In this document: positions 40,501-46,119 of the stretch, one piece after another
How the letters are laid out: each line of letters opens with the position of its first letter
How positions within the stretch are numbered: the first letter of the stretch is position 1
NCBI RefSeq assembly: GCF_017874615.1
Contig: NZ_JAGIKV010000007.1
Location: forward strand, 186,001-250,000
Origin: Paenibacillus xylanexedens
Lineage (GTDB): Bacteria; Bacillota; Bacilli; Paenibacillales; Paenibacillaceae
DNA: 64,000 nt
Direction of reading: 5' to 3'
The notes under the pieces: model-generated
Databases searched by the model: none
What the model was told of the DNA's origin: nothing
What the model saw: only the letters and a program-made list of their open reading frames with translations
Program-made: the position numbers and the translations under genes

Positions 40501-40563
40501 GTTGATCGTGTCACGGATATCACGGATGAAGTTGTGGATGAAGAAGTGAATTTCAATTTCTAG
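31597..40563 (+). CDS. trans-AT PKS ending in a condensation domain: (KS-KR-ACP)x2-C
   Basis: 2988 residues from GTG 31597, chosen for AGGGGAG (31583-31589) and because the product then begins MEK like the 11.9 kb protein. Module 1: Cys210, His344, His384; KR loop 907-913, Ser1052/Tyr1065; ACP Ser1233. Module 2: Cys1470, His1604, His1644; KR loop 2163-2169, Tyr2321 with Thr2308 in place of the catalytic serine; ACP in the PCP-like form YGGDS (Ser2485). A full condensation domain follows with HHLVTDG (His2673, His2674, Asp2678). Nothing follows it: no A, PCP or TE. The C domain should join the finished chain to an amine, either glycine on the 46.1 kb protein or a free amine. The start overlaps nothing but is only 4 bases after the previous stop. 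Confidence 0.93.
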   Translation: MEKVYKHVVENIASGKIDKVTGIQVINLLKQEEANHQEDIAVIGMSLKFPHANRPEEYWHIVEQGIDCIGDYPSDRKSVTDEYLRLSGYSDEFLQYLDGAFLDEVDQFDYKFFRLSPKEASLMDPCHRLFLQTAWHAIEDAGYGGQRLAGSNTGVFTGFANSNNYKEMIKDTNPEELSIAMTGNIASMLPTRISYLLNLKGPTMVVDTACSSSLVSVYLACKSLMNGDCNMAIAGGVKLDILPVDNDFLKIGIESTDYRTRAFDKEADGSGMGEGVAAVILKPLRQAQKDGDHIYGVIKGIALNQDGTSMGITAPNPVAQSEVIEEAWKRAGIHPESLAYIETHGTGTNLGDPIEIQGLERAFRKYTNKKQFCAIGSVKTNVGHLYETAGMASLIKGLLSLYHRKLPPSLHFNYPNLNIDFGNSPVYVNTRLREWERGADPRRCGISTFGLSGTNCHIVLEEAPVQATLTVTHDGHTGVHPFTLSAGSDHGIQVLMKQYLDGVSAFSDRYSLLDVCRTANACRGHYAHRVIILAEHLEDLRIKLTQVISGDIHTFTAPWFHYGEHRLISDNREVSGGHDITQKNVRALSEEVRHELNQMNEATFDWGRLCTLYVQGASVDWWRLYEGKSTKTVPLAGYPFDPQKCWIDMGSRPAEESVHQDNGLFSLTWHELQGEYEDNEVHSSERVVLFTADDKGGADLALLLQQSGKDVIMVCPGDCFEQRHDSDFRIGSKEVDFDSLVNALDSKSWSQVIYAPTFASDTSVQNLVELNESQERGVYSLLYLVRSLTRHGIDYDMDMVILTQCVHHVTGKEQVLRPELAPLEGLAKVIRKEHLNIQCRVIDLEDMLWSKGSAESVFRKTDHFLTAIRAGKRYVQSFGTFQPVAESDSNNGQFPALHSEGIYLVSGGAGGIGIEVSKYLAGRDKVHLAWINRTAFPPRRTWEAILEAQQDQSLCRKIQGVLDIENMGAIVEIYSADISKKEEVVPIVEELRQRHGKIRGVIHGAGIGRSDLLMNRTDDQFKSIFNPKVMGTRILDEVTHSDDLDFFILFSSVATMFSGAVQGDYTAANAYLDAYGEYRNKLGRRTHVVNWTTWKETGMALEGGFTIDTIFKTLPTGKALEGFEQVLSHNVPKALVGYLNYENGGVFLLEKSGVMLSPVLTAQIELFKEKKKQEKANKAKSVTTNPAGEVSLTGNLNEEFSDTEKRVAECCRKILGFDQIDIHDNFFELGADSILLMKIQSEIERIFPGAINVTDLFEYSNVHHLAKFIGGKNKKEEQHPSPAMHLKKRTAAERDGDIAIIGMAVNVPLASTPEELWEHLVNGTDLVRSFPESRKVDIDKHFAFTGHDLVQMKYNENAYLEDIDKFDAGFFRLSPKEASLMDPNQRLFLEAAWTAIEDAGYGGTRLSGSKTGVYLGYAATLRDLYARLLYEVDPGSGSSSMVGNLTAMMSARISYLLDLKGPSMVIDTACSSSLVSVDMACKAIRSGQIDYALAGGIKINLCPVDDENMKLGIESTDHRSKAFDDEADGAGIGEGVAVVLLKSLQQALDDHDSIHAVIKGGAVNQDGSSIGITAPNPASQTEVIISALEDAGVEPETITYIETHGTGTTLGDPIEIKGISDALSSYTDRKQFCAVSSIKTNLGHSSEAAGVISLVKAVMALREKKLPPTLFFNRPNRIIEFSNSPVFVNTRLRTWHSEEGPRRCGISAFGISGTNCHVILEEAPVQTFVQAEERRPYILPLSAKSKDSLSRLIAAYRDYLDSYDELDLLSLCGTAAQGRGHYKLRIAIAFKDKEELVSRLDKLRGCPFSEIKPPVAYASEHRMVPETKEPGVGELTEQKLRELNEQADRVLKLINEHGWEDQHLEEISILYTQGADIDWSRLYAEEETFRLHLPTYPYERNRCWIDIPERVAVQPSVVQKEEPTMHYTIGWVEATNPERLIPNPQTVLLLKGTIPLCDSLSRELTERGAHVIEVTLGATYAKISPVHYQIDGSEDQYLQLLNATKNHRIDQIIHTFTINGHTAPESPKELEDALCRGVHSLFYLTKAIAGAGLRNRIRIVLLSQYIHEVSGHELHLAPEYATMFGLGKAIGQEHPQLECKVMDIDDDTAIPILLNAMNADDVFYSTAYRKGQRYVEEFRKTDLLGAELSDVTIKEQGVYLITGGMGGIGRAFAEHFANRHNVTLILAGRSDFPDRKTWPAILEDNKDLEQCNKIKWIHSIENKGSTVGLYSVDTGDLQQVSRLMENIREQYGKVDGIVHGAGVAGEGFLASKDAETFNRVLLPKVQGTWNMDQATAHDSLDFLVLFSTTSTLFSSPGQGDYSAANSYLDAYAAYRNRRGGRTLTINWVAWKETGMAKDFGVNDDMVFKSVLTKSALKAFDQAFQRKVPRSIIGELNYDSEYMAYVGDMPMMMSEEVYNTIQDQSASVIAEVEMRKATLNKEVLLHGRNDGQYTAMEQMLSRIWSLHLGLTEMDLYDDFYEYGGDSIIGLKMASDIYRETGIQVNPSDVLQYPTIWGLGVHLQSLVDVENATVGQQSIPHAEAKEKYPLSSAQKRIFYLCTQDPDNISYNLNKALIMEGNFDPFTLNGYMNTLIQRHESFRTSFHWEQGEPIQRIHENVDFSIETLPDVIRGTEAVEDVVKQFVRPFDLEAAPLIRMIVGSLDDGRHLLMFDVHHLVTDGMSMDNMMHEITSMYSGSPLPDIPYQYRDYSEWSNHYQQSDSIESQEAFWLETLKGPLPTLQLPTDFSRPDRKTYDGAKMTFYADGVLTTRIGKLGARTGTTLYMLLLSALNVLLHKYTNQSDILIGSPVTGRQQGNFDATIGMFVNTIVLRNEPVPDDSFRELLLDVKQRTLSAFAHQDCQFDRIVQLVNSTRDPSRNPLFDVYFALQNVGMYTGEIEAFKGTLIDYDSGVSRFDLALDAIERDGTIEFILEYNTSLFLPSTAEYVAKDFVKILEIISEQPDTLIYDIEVDRVTDITDEVVDEEVNFNF

Positions 40564-40590
40564 CCAGATCACAGAGGGGCGTTGATAGGA

Positions 40591-41442
40591 ATGAAGGTTG
40601 GTGTAATCGGAGCAGGCGTCATGGGAAAAGGGGTTGCGCAGAGCCTTGCCCAGTCCCGGCACAACGTGGTTTTGATCGATGTGAGTGATGAAGTTTTGGA
40701 TCAGGCGAGAACAGCCTTGTTTACCAATATCCGATTTTCGGGATTCTACAACAAGGATACCGAGGCCGAAGACCCGGAAACTGTGCTCTCGCGTGTGGAG
40801 TTTACGACACATTACGATTCGCTCAGCGATGCTGATTTTATTATTGAGAACGTGCCTGAACAATGGGATGTGAAAAAAGAGGTCTATGCACAGCTTGAAA
40901 ACTATTGCCCCGATTCTTGTATTTATTTGGTCAATACATCATGCATTTCGATTACAAAAGTTGGTTCCAACACCAGACGGCCTGACAAGGTCATCGGTGT
41001 ACATTTTATGAATCCGGTCCCATTAAAGCCCGTAGTCGAAGCTATTCAGGGTTATCACACTTCGGAGACAACGATTGAAGCGACCAGATCCTTGCTCCAT
41101 ACCATGGGCAAAGAAGCCATACTGGTACAAGATCTTCCCGGTTTTGTATCTAATCGAATATCCCATCTGCTCATGAATGAAGCTGCCTTTGTCGTTCAGG
41201 ATCAGGTAGCTTCACCGGAAGAGGTTGATGACATATTCGTCAAATGTTTCGGACATAAGATGGGCCCGCTTCACACAGCGGATTTGATTGGTTTGGATAC
41301 TGTGGTTCATTCATTGGATGTACTCTATGAGAGTTATCAGGACCCGAAATACAGAGTATGTCCCTTGCTTCGCAAGATGGTGGATGCCGGATTGTTAGGA
41401 GCAAAAAGCGGTCAAGGCTTCTTTGAGCACGTGATTCTGTAA
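40591..41442 (+). CDS. 3-hydroxyacyl-CoA dehydrogenase family protein (extender-unit oxidation)
   Basis: A 283-residue NAD-dependent dehydrogenase of the 3-hydroxybutyryl-CoA dehydrogenase type. The N-terminus VGVIGAGVMGKGVAQ is the Rossmann GxGxxG. GVHFMNPVPLKPVVE carries the catalytic histidine region, and LPGFVSNRI begins the C-terminal dimer domain. The ATG at 40591 is preferred to the TTG at 40582, which lies 2 bases from GAGGGG. Next come an ACP and an FkbH-like protein; this trio is the core of the glycerate-derived extender pathways (ZmaG in zwittermicin; methoxymalonyl-ACP loci). The inferred step is oxidation of C3 of glyceryl-ACP to the semialdehyde, with the dehydrogenase at 1576 completing hydroxymalonyl-ACP. 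No O-methyltransferase is present, so methoxymalonyl is not expected. Confidence 0.87.
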   Translation: MKVGVIGAGVMGKGVAQSLAQSRHNVVLIDVSDEVLDQARTALFTNIRFSGFYNKDTEAEDPETVLSRVEFTTHYDSLSDADFIIENVPEQWDVKKEVYAQLENYCPDSCIYLVNTSCISITKVGSNTRRPDKVIGVHFMNPVPLKPVVEAIQGYHTSETTIEATRSLLHTMGKEAILVQDLPGFVSNRISHLLMNEAAFVVQDQVASPEEVDDIFVKCFGHKMGPLHTADLIGLDTVVHSLDVLYESYQDPKYRVCPLLRKMVDAGLLGAKSGQGFFEHVIL

Positions 41443-41477
41443 GTGTATCGACTATAAATTATACGAGGTGACTGTGC

Positions 41478-41711
41478 ATGGAGTCCAAAGTCAAAGTAAA
41501 AACATTTCTGAGTCGTTTCTATCGCAAACGTGAAATTCAGGATGATGAGGATATTTTTGAATTGGGTTTTGCCAATTCCCTGTTTGCGATGCAGATGGTG
41601 ATGTTTCTGGAGAAAGAATTCAACATTCGGATTGAGACCCAGGATATGGATCTGAGCAACTTCCGTACCTTGAACAAGATTAATGAACTGATTGAACGAA
41701 AGACAGCATAG
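41478..41711 (+). CDS. stand-alone acyl carrier protein of the extender-unit cassette
   Basis: 77 residues, highly charged, with the phosphopantetheine serine in FANSLFAM. As in the first ACP, DSL is replaced by NSL. GAGG lies 9 bases before the ATG. It stands between the 3-hydroxyacyl-CoA dehydrogenase and the FkbH-like gene, the usual place of the carrier that receives the glyceryl group. By family knowledge the FkbH protein loads it from 1,3-bisphosphoglycerate, the dehydrogenases oxidise it in place, and the discrete acyltransferase moves the finished unit to the PKS. Confidence 0.85.
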   Translation: MESKVKVKTFLSRFYRKREIQDDEDIFELGFANSLFAMQMVMFLEKEFNIRIETQDMDLSNFRTLNKINELIERKTA

Positions 41712-41769
41712 ACTGCCTGACGGGCTTGAAGCAATAGTTTGGAACAATATGCCAAGGAGGGGTTCAGGT

Positions 41770-42840
41770 ATGGGTGATCCATCGGTAAGTTCGGTAATGG
41801 ACAAGCAAAAACAAGAGAAGGTGAAGCTGGTCGTCTGGGATCTGGATAATACAATCTGGGAAGGTGTCCTGCTGGAAGATGAGAATGTTGTCTTGAGAGA
41901 AGGAATTATTGATGTGATCCGGACACTGGACGAGCGTGGGGTCCTGCAATCCATCGCCAGTAAAAATGACCATCAGACAGCCATGGAGAAGCTTGAGGAA
42001 TTCGGAATTCATGAGTATTTCCTATACCCCCAGATTCACTGGAATTCCAAGTCGAGCTCCATTCAATCCATCATAACTTCCATTAATATTGGAGCGAATA
42101 CGGTTGCTTTTGTGGATGATCAGATGTTTGAGCTGGAAGAGGTACAGTTTGAGCATGCTGAAGTTCGATGCATAGATGCTGCCCAGTACCTGGACATTCC
42201 CGACATGGAGATGATGAATCCCCGTTTTATTACGGAGGACTCCAGACTTCGCCGTTTAATGTACAAAAGCGATGAGATCCGTAATAAGGCGGAAGATGAA
42301 TTCACAGGTCCCAAAGATGACTTTTTGGCTTCACTTGGCATGACATTTACGATTTCACCCCTCAAGGGAGATGATCTGCAGCGTGCAGAAGAGTTGACGG
42401 TGCGGACTCATCAGCTGAACACTACAGGGTATACCTATTCCTATGAAGATCTGGAACAACTCAGTCAATCTCCTAATCACATACTTCTCATTACAGGACT
42501 GGAAGACAAGTATGGAGCATATGGAAAAATTGGACTCGCTTTGCTTGAGATGGAAGAGGAGTACTGGACCGTGAAGCTGCTGCTGATGTCTTGCCGTGTA
42601 ATGTCACGAGGGGTAGGCACGATTCTCATGAATTATATCCTGGAACAGGCGAAAGAAGCCGGGGTCAAGATACGGGCTGAATTCAAAATGACCGATCGTA
42701 ATCGGATGATGTATCTGACCTATAAATTTGGCGGATTCAAAGAAATCCATCAGGAAGAGGACCTTGTCATTTTTGAACATGACATGAGCTATATTCAGAA
42801 AATTCCTTCATATGTGGAACTGAACATTATTAATAATTAA
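41770..42840 (+). CDS. FkbH-like HAD-family glyceryl-ACP synthase
   Basis: 356 residues from the ATG at 41770; AGGAGGGG (41755-41762) lies 7 bases upstream, so the longer open frame from 41692, which overlaps the ACP, is not used. The N-half is a HAD phosphatase fold with the nucleophile motif VVWDLDNTIWEG, IASKND (motif II) and FVDDQ (motif IV). The C-half has a GNAT-like fold (GAYGKIGLALL, CRVMSRGVGTILM). This is the FkbH architecture, which takes D-1,3-bisphosphoglycerate, removes phosphate and leaves glyceryl on an ACP. In this context it should start hydroxymalonyl-ACP synthesis. An alternative is that glyceryl-ACP itself is a chain starter, but the line has its own acyl-AMP ligase loading module. 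Confidence 0.92.
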   Translation: MGDPSVSSVMDKQKQEKVKLVVWDLDNTIWEGVLLEDENVVLREGIIDVIRTLDERGVLQSIASKNDHQTAMEKLEEFGIHEYFLYPQIHWNSKSSSIQSIITSINIGANTVAFVDDQMFELEEVQFEHAEVRCIDAAQYLDIPDMEMMNPRFITEDSRLRRLMYKSDEIRNKAEDEFTGPKDDFLASLGMTFTISPLKGDDLQRAEELTVRTHQLNTTGYTYSYEDLEQLSQSPNHILLITGLEDKYGAYGKIGLALLEMEEEYWTVKLLLMSCRVMSRGVGTILMNYILEQAKEAGVKIRAEFKMTDRNRMMYLTYKFGGFKEIHQEEDLVIFEHDMSYIQKIPSYVELNIINN

Positions 42841-42870
42841 TACACCAACCCTATTAATGGAGGTTACGAC

Positions 42871-44145
42871 ATGGAAAAAATAGCACTGCTGTTTCCGGGA
42901 CAAGGTTCTCAGTATGTAGGTATGGGAAAGAGTTTCTATGATCAATATAGCATTGCCAAGCAAACGTACGAGGAAGCGAGTGACGTTGCAGGTGTGGATC
43001 TGGCAAAACTATGTTTTGAAGGAAGTCTATCTGAACTGAATCAGAATGAGAACATGCAACCTGCTCTTCTGGCAACGAATGTAGCGGCATTCAGAGTGTA
43101 TATGGAAGAAGTGGGGATTCGACCACAATTCTGTGCAGGTCACAGTATGGGTGAATATTCGGCGTTGGTATGTTCAGGCGCCATGACATTTTCCGATGCT
43201 GTTCGAATCACCAAATTGCGTGGTGCAATGATGCAGATTCATATTGATCGGGGCACAGGATCAATGACCATTATGGACGGTATTGACGCATCCATCGTGG
43301 AGCAACTCTGTGAACAATACAGCGGCGAGCAGGGTGTAGCTGTAGTCTCCTGTTATAATTCGCCAACACAAGCTGCCGTATCCGGTCATCAATACGTACT
43401 GGAGGAGATCGAAGCAGCTGTATTGGATGCCGATGGTCAGGTTACTCCCCTAATGTCGAGTGCACCCATTCATAGTTCGCTGATGGCGGAAGATGCAGAG
43501 CGGCTCGGCCAAGAACTGGCAAAGTATTCGTACAATATGTTCAAATGGCCGGTACTATCCAATGTTACAGGTCAACCTTATGGTGATGTGGAGCGAATTC
43601 CGGGATTGCTGTCAGATCAGATGGTCAAACCTGTGCAATGGACACGGATTCTTCAATACCTTGAGCGTTTTGGTGTCACACTTGCCATCGAAATGGGACC
43701 CAAAAATGTACTGAACAAATTGACCAAAACGAACTGTCCTGATATCAATTCGCTCTGCTTTGGCGAAAAAGCGGAACGTCAAAAATTGATCAGCATGTTT
43801 CAATCGGATGGCAAGAAGAAAAAAGGAGTACCCACAGTCATAACTAAATGTTTAGCAATTGCAGTGGCAACACCGAACCAGAATTGGGATGAAGCAGAGT
43901 ATCAACAAGGTGTTGTTCAGCGTTACAAACGAATCCAGGCAATTCAGGAGCAGGTTGAAAATGCGGGGGACAAACCCTCAAAAGAGCAAATGATAGAAGC
44001 GTTGGAACTGCTCAAGGGCATCTTTGAAACCAAAAAGTTACCTGTTAAAGAAAGAAATCAGTGGATGAATCATATCATTGATGATACTGGACATCACTAC
44101 GAACTGGCGGAGTATCTGGTACACGAAGCTGTCGGCGTAAAGTGA
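42871..44145 (+). CDS. discrete (trans-acting) acyltransferase
   Basis: 424 residues, FabD-like over the first ~310: LFPGQGSQ at the N-terminus and GHSMGEYSA with Ser92. Arg117 (KLRGAMMQ) would bind the carboxylate of a malonyl-type group, and His201 lies in APIHSSLM. Ser92, Arg117 and His201 sit at exactly the E. coli FabD positions. The substrate segment reads APIH rather than the HAFH of ordinary malonyl-specific PKS ATs, so malonyl versus hydroxymalonyl cannot be decided. The remaining ~110 residues are a lysine/glutamate-rich helical extension not found in FabD. It is the only AT in the cluster and should serve all six AT-less PKS modules, unless a second AT or FabD acts from elsewhere. 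GGAGG lies 7 bases before the ATG. Confidence 0.93.
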   Translation: MEKIALLFPGQGSQYVGMGKSFYDQYSIAKQTYEEASDVAGVDLAKLCFEGSLSELNQNENMQPALLATNVAAFRVYMEEVGIRPQFCAGHSMGEYSALVCSGAMTFSDAVRITKLRGAMMQIHIDRGTGSMTIMDGIDASIVEQLCEQYSGEQGVAVVSCYNSPTQAAVSGHQYVLEEIEAAVLDADGQVTPLMSSAPIHSSLMAEDAERLGQELAKYSYNMFKWPVLSNVTGQPYGDVERIPGLLSDQMVKPVQWTRILQYLERFGVTLAIEMGPKNVLNKLTKTNCPDINSLCFGEKAERQKLISMFQSDGKKKKGVPTVITKCLAIAVATPNQNWDEAEYQQGVVQRYKRIQAIQEQVENAGDKPSKEQMIEALELLKGIFETKKLPVKERNQWMNHIIDDTGHHYELAEYLVHEAVGVK

Positions 44146-44153
44146 TTACATTA

Positions 44154-44188
44154 GGGGCGAAATGCGCTGCAATAGCGTATTCGCCCTT
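44154..44188 (+). terminator. hairpin between the acyltransferase and exporter genes
   Basis: GGGCGAAATGCGCT and AGCGTATTCGCCC pair with one bulge and one mismatch around a 5-base loop. No T-tract follows, so it may be a partial terminator or an mRNA-processing/stability element separating the megasynthase genes from the exporter genes. Confidence 0.45.
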
Positions 44189-44232
44189 CCATGAATTCAG
44201 CAATACAGGCAATACATAAAGGGGGAGAACAA

Positions 44233-45213
44233 GTGAGGGTACTATCCGCTGAGAACGTAACTAAGTCCTATGGTAAACACCTAGCGTTAGATAACATGTC
44301 CTTTGAGCTTCGCAAGGGTGAGATCCACACAATTCTGGGGACCAACGGTTCAGGTAAAACAACATTTATTAAAGTTCTGGCGACTCTGTTGACCAAGGAC
44401 TCCGGAATTGTCAATATCGGCGGCTACGATTTGGATACCGATGCGAACATCATCAGGAGATTAATCGGATACGTGGGTCAAGATACTGAACGCTCTGCTT
44501 ATGCGAGATTAACTGTTCGAGAGAACTTGATATTCTTTGGAAGACTTACTGGACTTAGCAAACAAGAGATTTCAAACCAGATTGACAAATTAAGTACGTA
44601 TCTGGATTTCTCGGAACATCTGAACAAGCAATTTATGCAATTATCGGGAGGCCAAAAGCAAACCGTTGTCATTATGCGAGCCCTGCTGCATGATCCTGAA
44701 GTGATATATCTGGATGAACCGACCAAGGGCCTGGACCCCGTGATCTCCAGACGTGTACGTGAGTTCATTAAAAGTTATGTGCGGGATGAGGGGAAATCCA
44801 TTATTCTGACCTCTCACATTCTGACTGAGGTAGAGGACATGACGGACCGGGTGTCCCTGATGCGCAAAGGAACGCTCCTTAAAACAGGTACAATTGCCGA
44901 ACTAAAATCCAATCTGGGCGCAGTCGAATTCATCGACATTCCCAGAGCAGACTTGCCCCCTTCCATTCAGGAGCGAATCACTGCTCTGCCGGAGGTAACT
45001 TCCACCATTATTCGTGAGGAGGAAGACACGGTTTCCTTCGGAATCACGAACCTGTACGACGGGATGGGCGCGGTTATTAGTGAATTAAAAGAAGGCAATA
45101 TCCATACGACCATTCAGCATAGACAACTAACACTTGAAGATTTGTTTGTTCAGCTCTATGTGAAGTCTGATGAAAATTTAGAGTACACATTGGCAGGAGG
45201 CAGAGAACAGTGA
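44233..45213 (+). CDS. ABC transporter ATP-binding protein
   Basis: 326 residues from GTG 44233; GGGGGAG (44221-44226) is 6-7 bases upstream, whereas the ATG at 44191 has no site. All nucleotide-binding motifs are present: Walker A GTNGSGKTT, signature LSGGQKQTV, Walker B VIYLDEPTKGLD, and the H-loop histidine in LTSHILTE. A C-terminal extension of about 90 residues is typical of the DrrA/CcmA-like ABC-2 exporter ATPases. It overlaps the permease gene by 4 bases, so the two form one transporter. Its place inside the cluster suggests it exports the product or a precursor and contributes to self-resistance. Confidence 0.92.
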   Translation: MRVLSAENVTKSYGKHLALDNMSFELRKGEIHTILGTNGSGKTTFIKVLATLLTKDSGIVNIGGYDLDTDANIIRRLIGYVGQDTERSAYARLTVRENLIFFGRLTGLSKQEISNQIDKLSTYLDFSEHLNKQFMQLSGGQKQTVVIMRALLHDPEVIYLDEPTKGLDPVISRRVREFIKSYVRDEGKSIILTSHILTEVEDMTDRVSLMRKGTLLKTGTIAELKSNLGAVEFIDIPRADLPPSIQERITALPEVTSTIIREEEDTVSFGITNLYDGMGAVISELKEGNIHTTIQHRQLTLEDLFVQLYVKSDENLEYTLAGGREQ

Positions 45214-46082
45214 GTATCGAATATGCTAAAACCGGGACAGGTCAGGAAACGCTAAAGCTGCAAGCCATAGGTAAACCTACCGGATTTTTCGCCGTCGTGT
45301 GGGCAACAACCGTGAAGGAATTGCAGATTGCTGTAAGGTATCTGCCCAACTTCTTCGGTAACTTCCTACAGTTGGGTCTACGAGTACTCTTTTTCCTGCT
45401 GATGTCCACGTTTGTTGTATACGAGGGAGAGAATGTACTTCAAGGAGATAACCTGTTTATCTTTTATCTGGGTGCAATACTTGTATGGCTGTTCTACGGA
45501 GTAGCGTTAAACGCTCCGCTCGGCGCCGTGACGAATGATCTCCATAACGGCACATTGGAGTATCTGTACTGCAATCCAATCTCTCGTTATGCGTATTATG
45601 TAGGGACGGTTGTAGCCAGTGCATTAATGAATGTCATTGTGTTCATACCGATGTATATCCTGCTTGTTCTGTATGCAGGTCTCAACTTTGCTGAATCCAT
45701 GATGATTCTAGTCACCTGTCTTGTGGTCATCGTTGCATTAATGGCGCTTGGCGTCATGATTGCACTACTGGGGATTCTGTACCGCCAGGTCTCATCCATT
45801 GTGGGTATTTTGTTTATCATGTTTGAATTTGTAGCAGGTGCTTATTTCCCAGTGGACCAGTTTCCGGCAGTCGTTCGTTGGATCGCATATCTCCTGCCTT
45901 ATACCTGGGGGTATGATATGGTGCGTTATTACAGTTTCAAAACAGATTGGGTGCCCCTTGCACCAATCTGGATGGAATGGTGCATCCTCATCTTTTTCGC
46001 CATTTCGTATACAATCATCTCAATCGTTATGCTGCGCAAGGTAGAAAAGATGGCAAAGAAAAAAGGTCTCAACCTGATCTGA
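45210..46082 (+). CDS. ABC-2 type transporter permease
   Basis: 290 residues with about six hydrophobic membrane segments, for example the stretches around LGLRVLFFLLMSTFVV, IVFIPMYILLVLYAGL, LVVIVALMALGVMIALLGI and the last near WCILIFFAISYTIISIVML. YFPVDQFP before the penultimate segment is a common ABC-2 permease feature. The start is GTG 45210 in a GTGA overlap with the ATPase stop; AGGAGG (45195-45200) lies 9 bases upstream. Membrane partner of the preceding ATPase, probably as a dimer of dimers. The substrate is inferred to be the cluster product from context only. Confidence 0.9.
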   Translation: MSIEYAKTGTGQETLKLQAIGKPTGFFAVVWATTVKELQIAVRYLPNFFGNFLQLGLRVLFFLLMSTFVVYEGENVLQGDNLFIFYLGAILVWLFYGVALNAPLGAVTNDLHNGTLEYLYCNPISRYAYYVGTVVASALMNVIVFIPMYILLVLYAGLNFAESMMILVTCLVVIVALMALGVMIALLGILYRQVSSIVGILFIMFEFVAGAYFPVDQFPAVVRWIAYLLPYTWGYDMVRYYSFKTDWVPLAPIWMEWCILIFFAISYTIISIVMLRKVEKMAKKKGLNLI

Positions 46083-46119
46083 TTATTCTTGATCCCAAAG
46101 AGAATGGGAGGCGTGCTAA

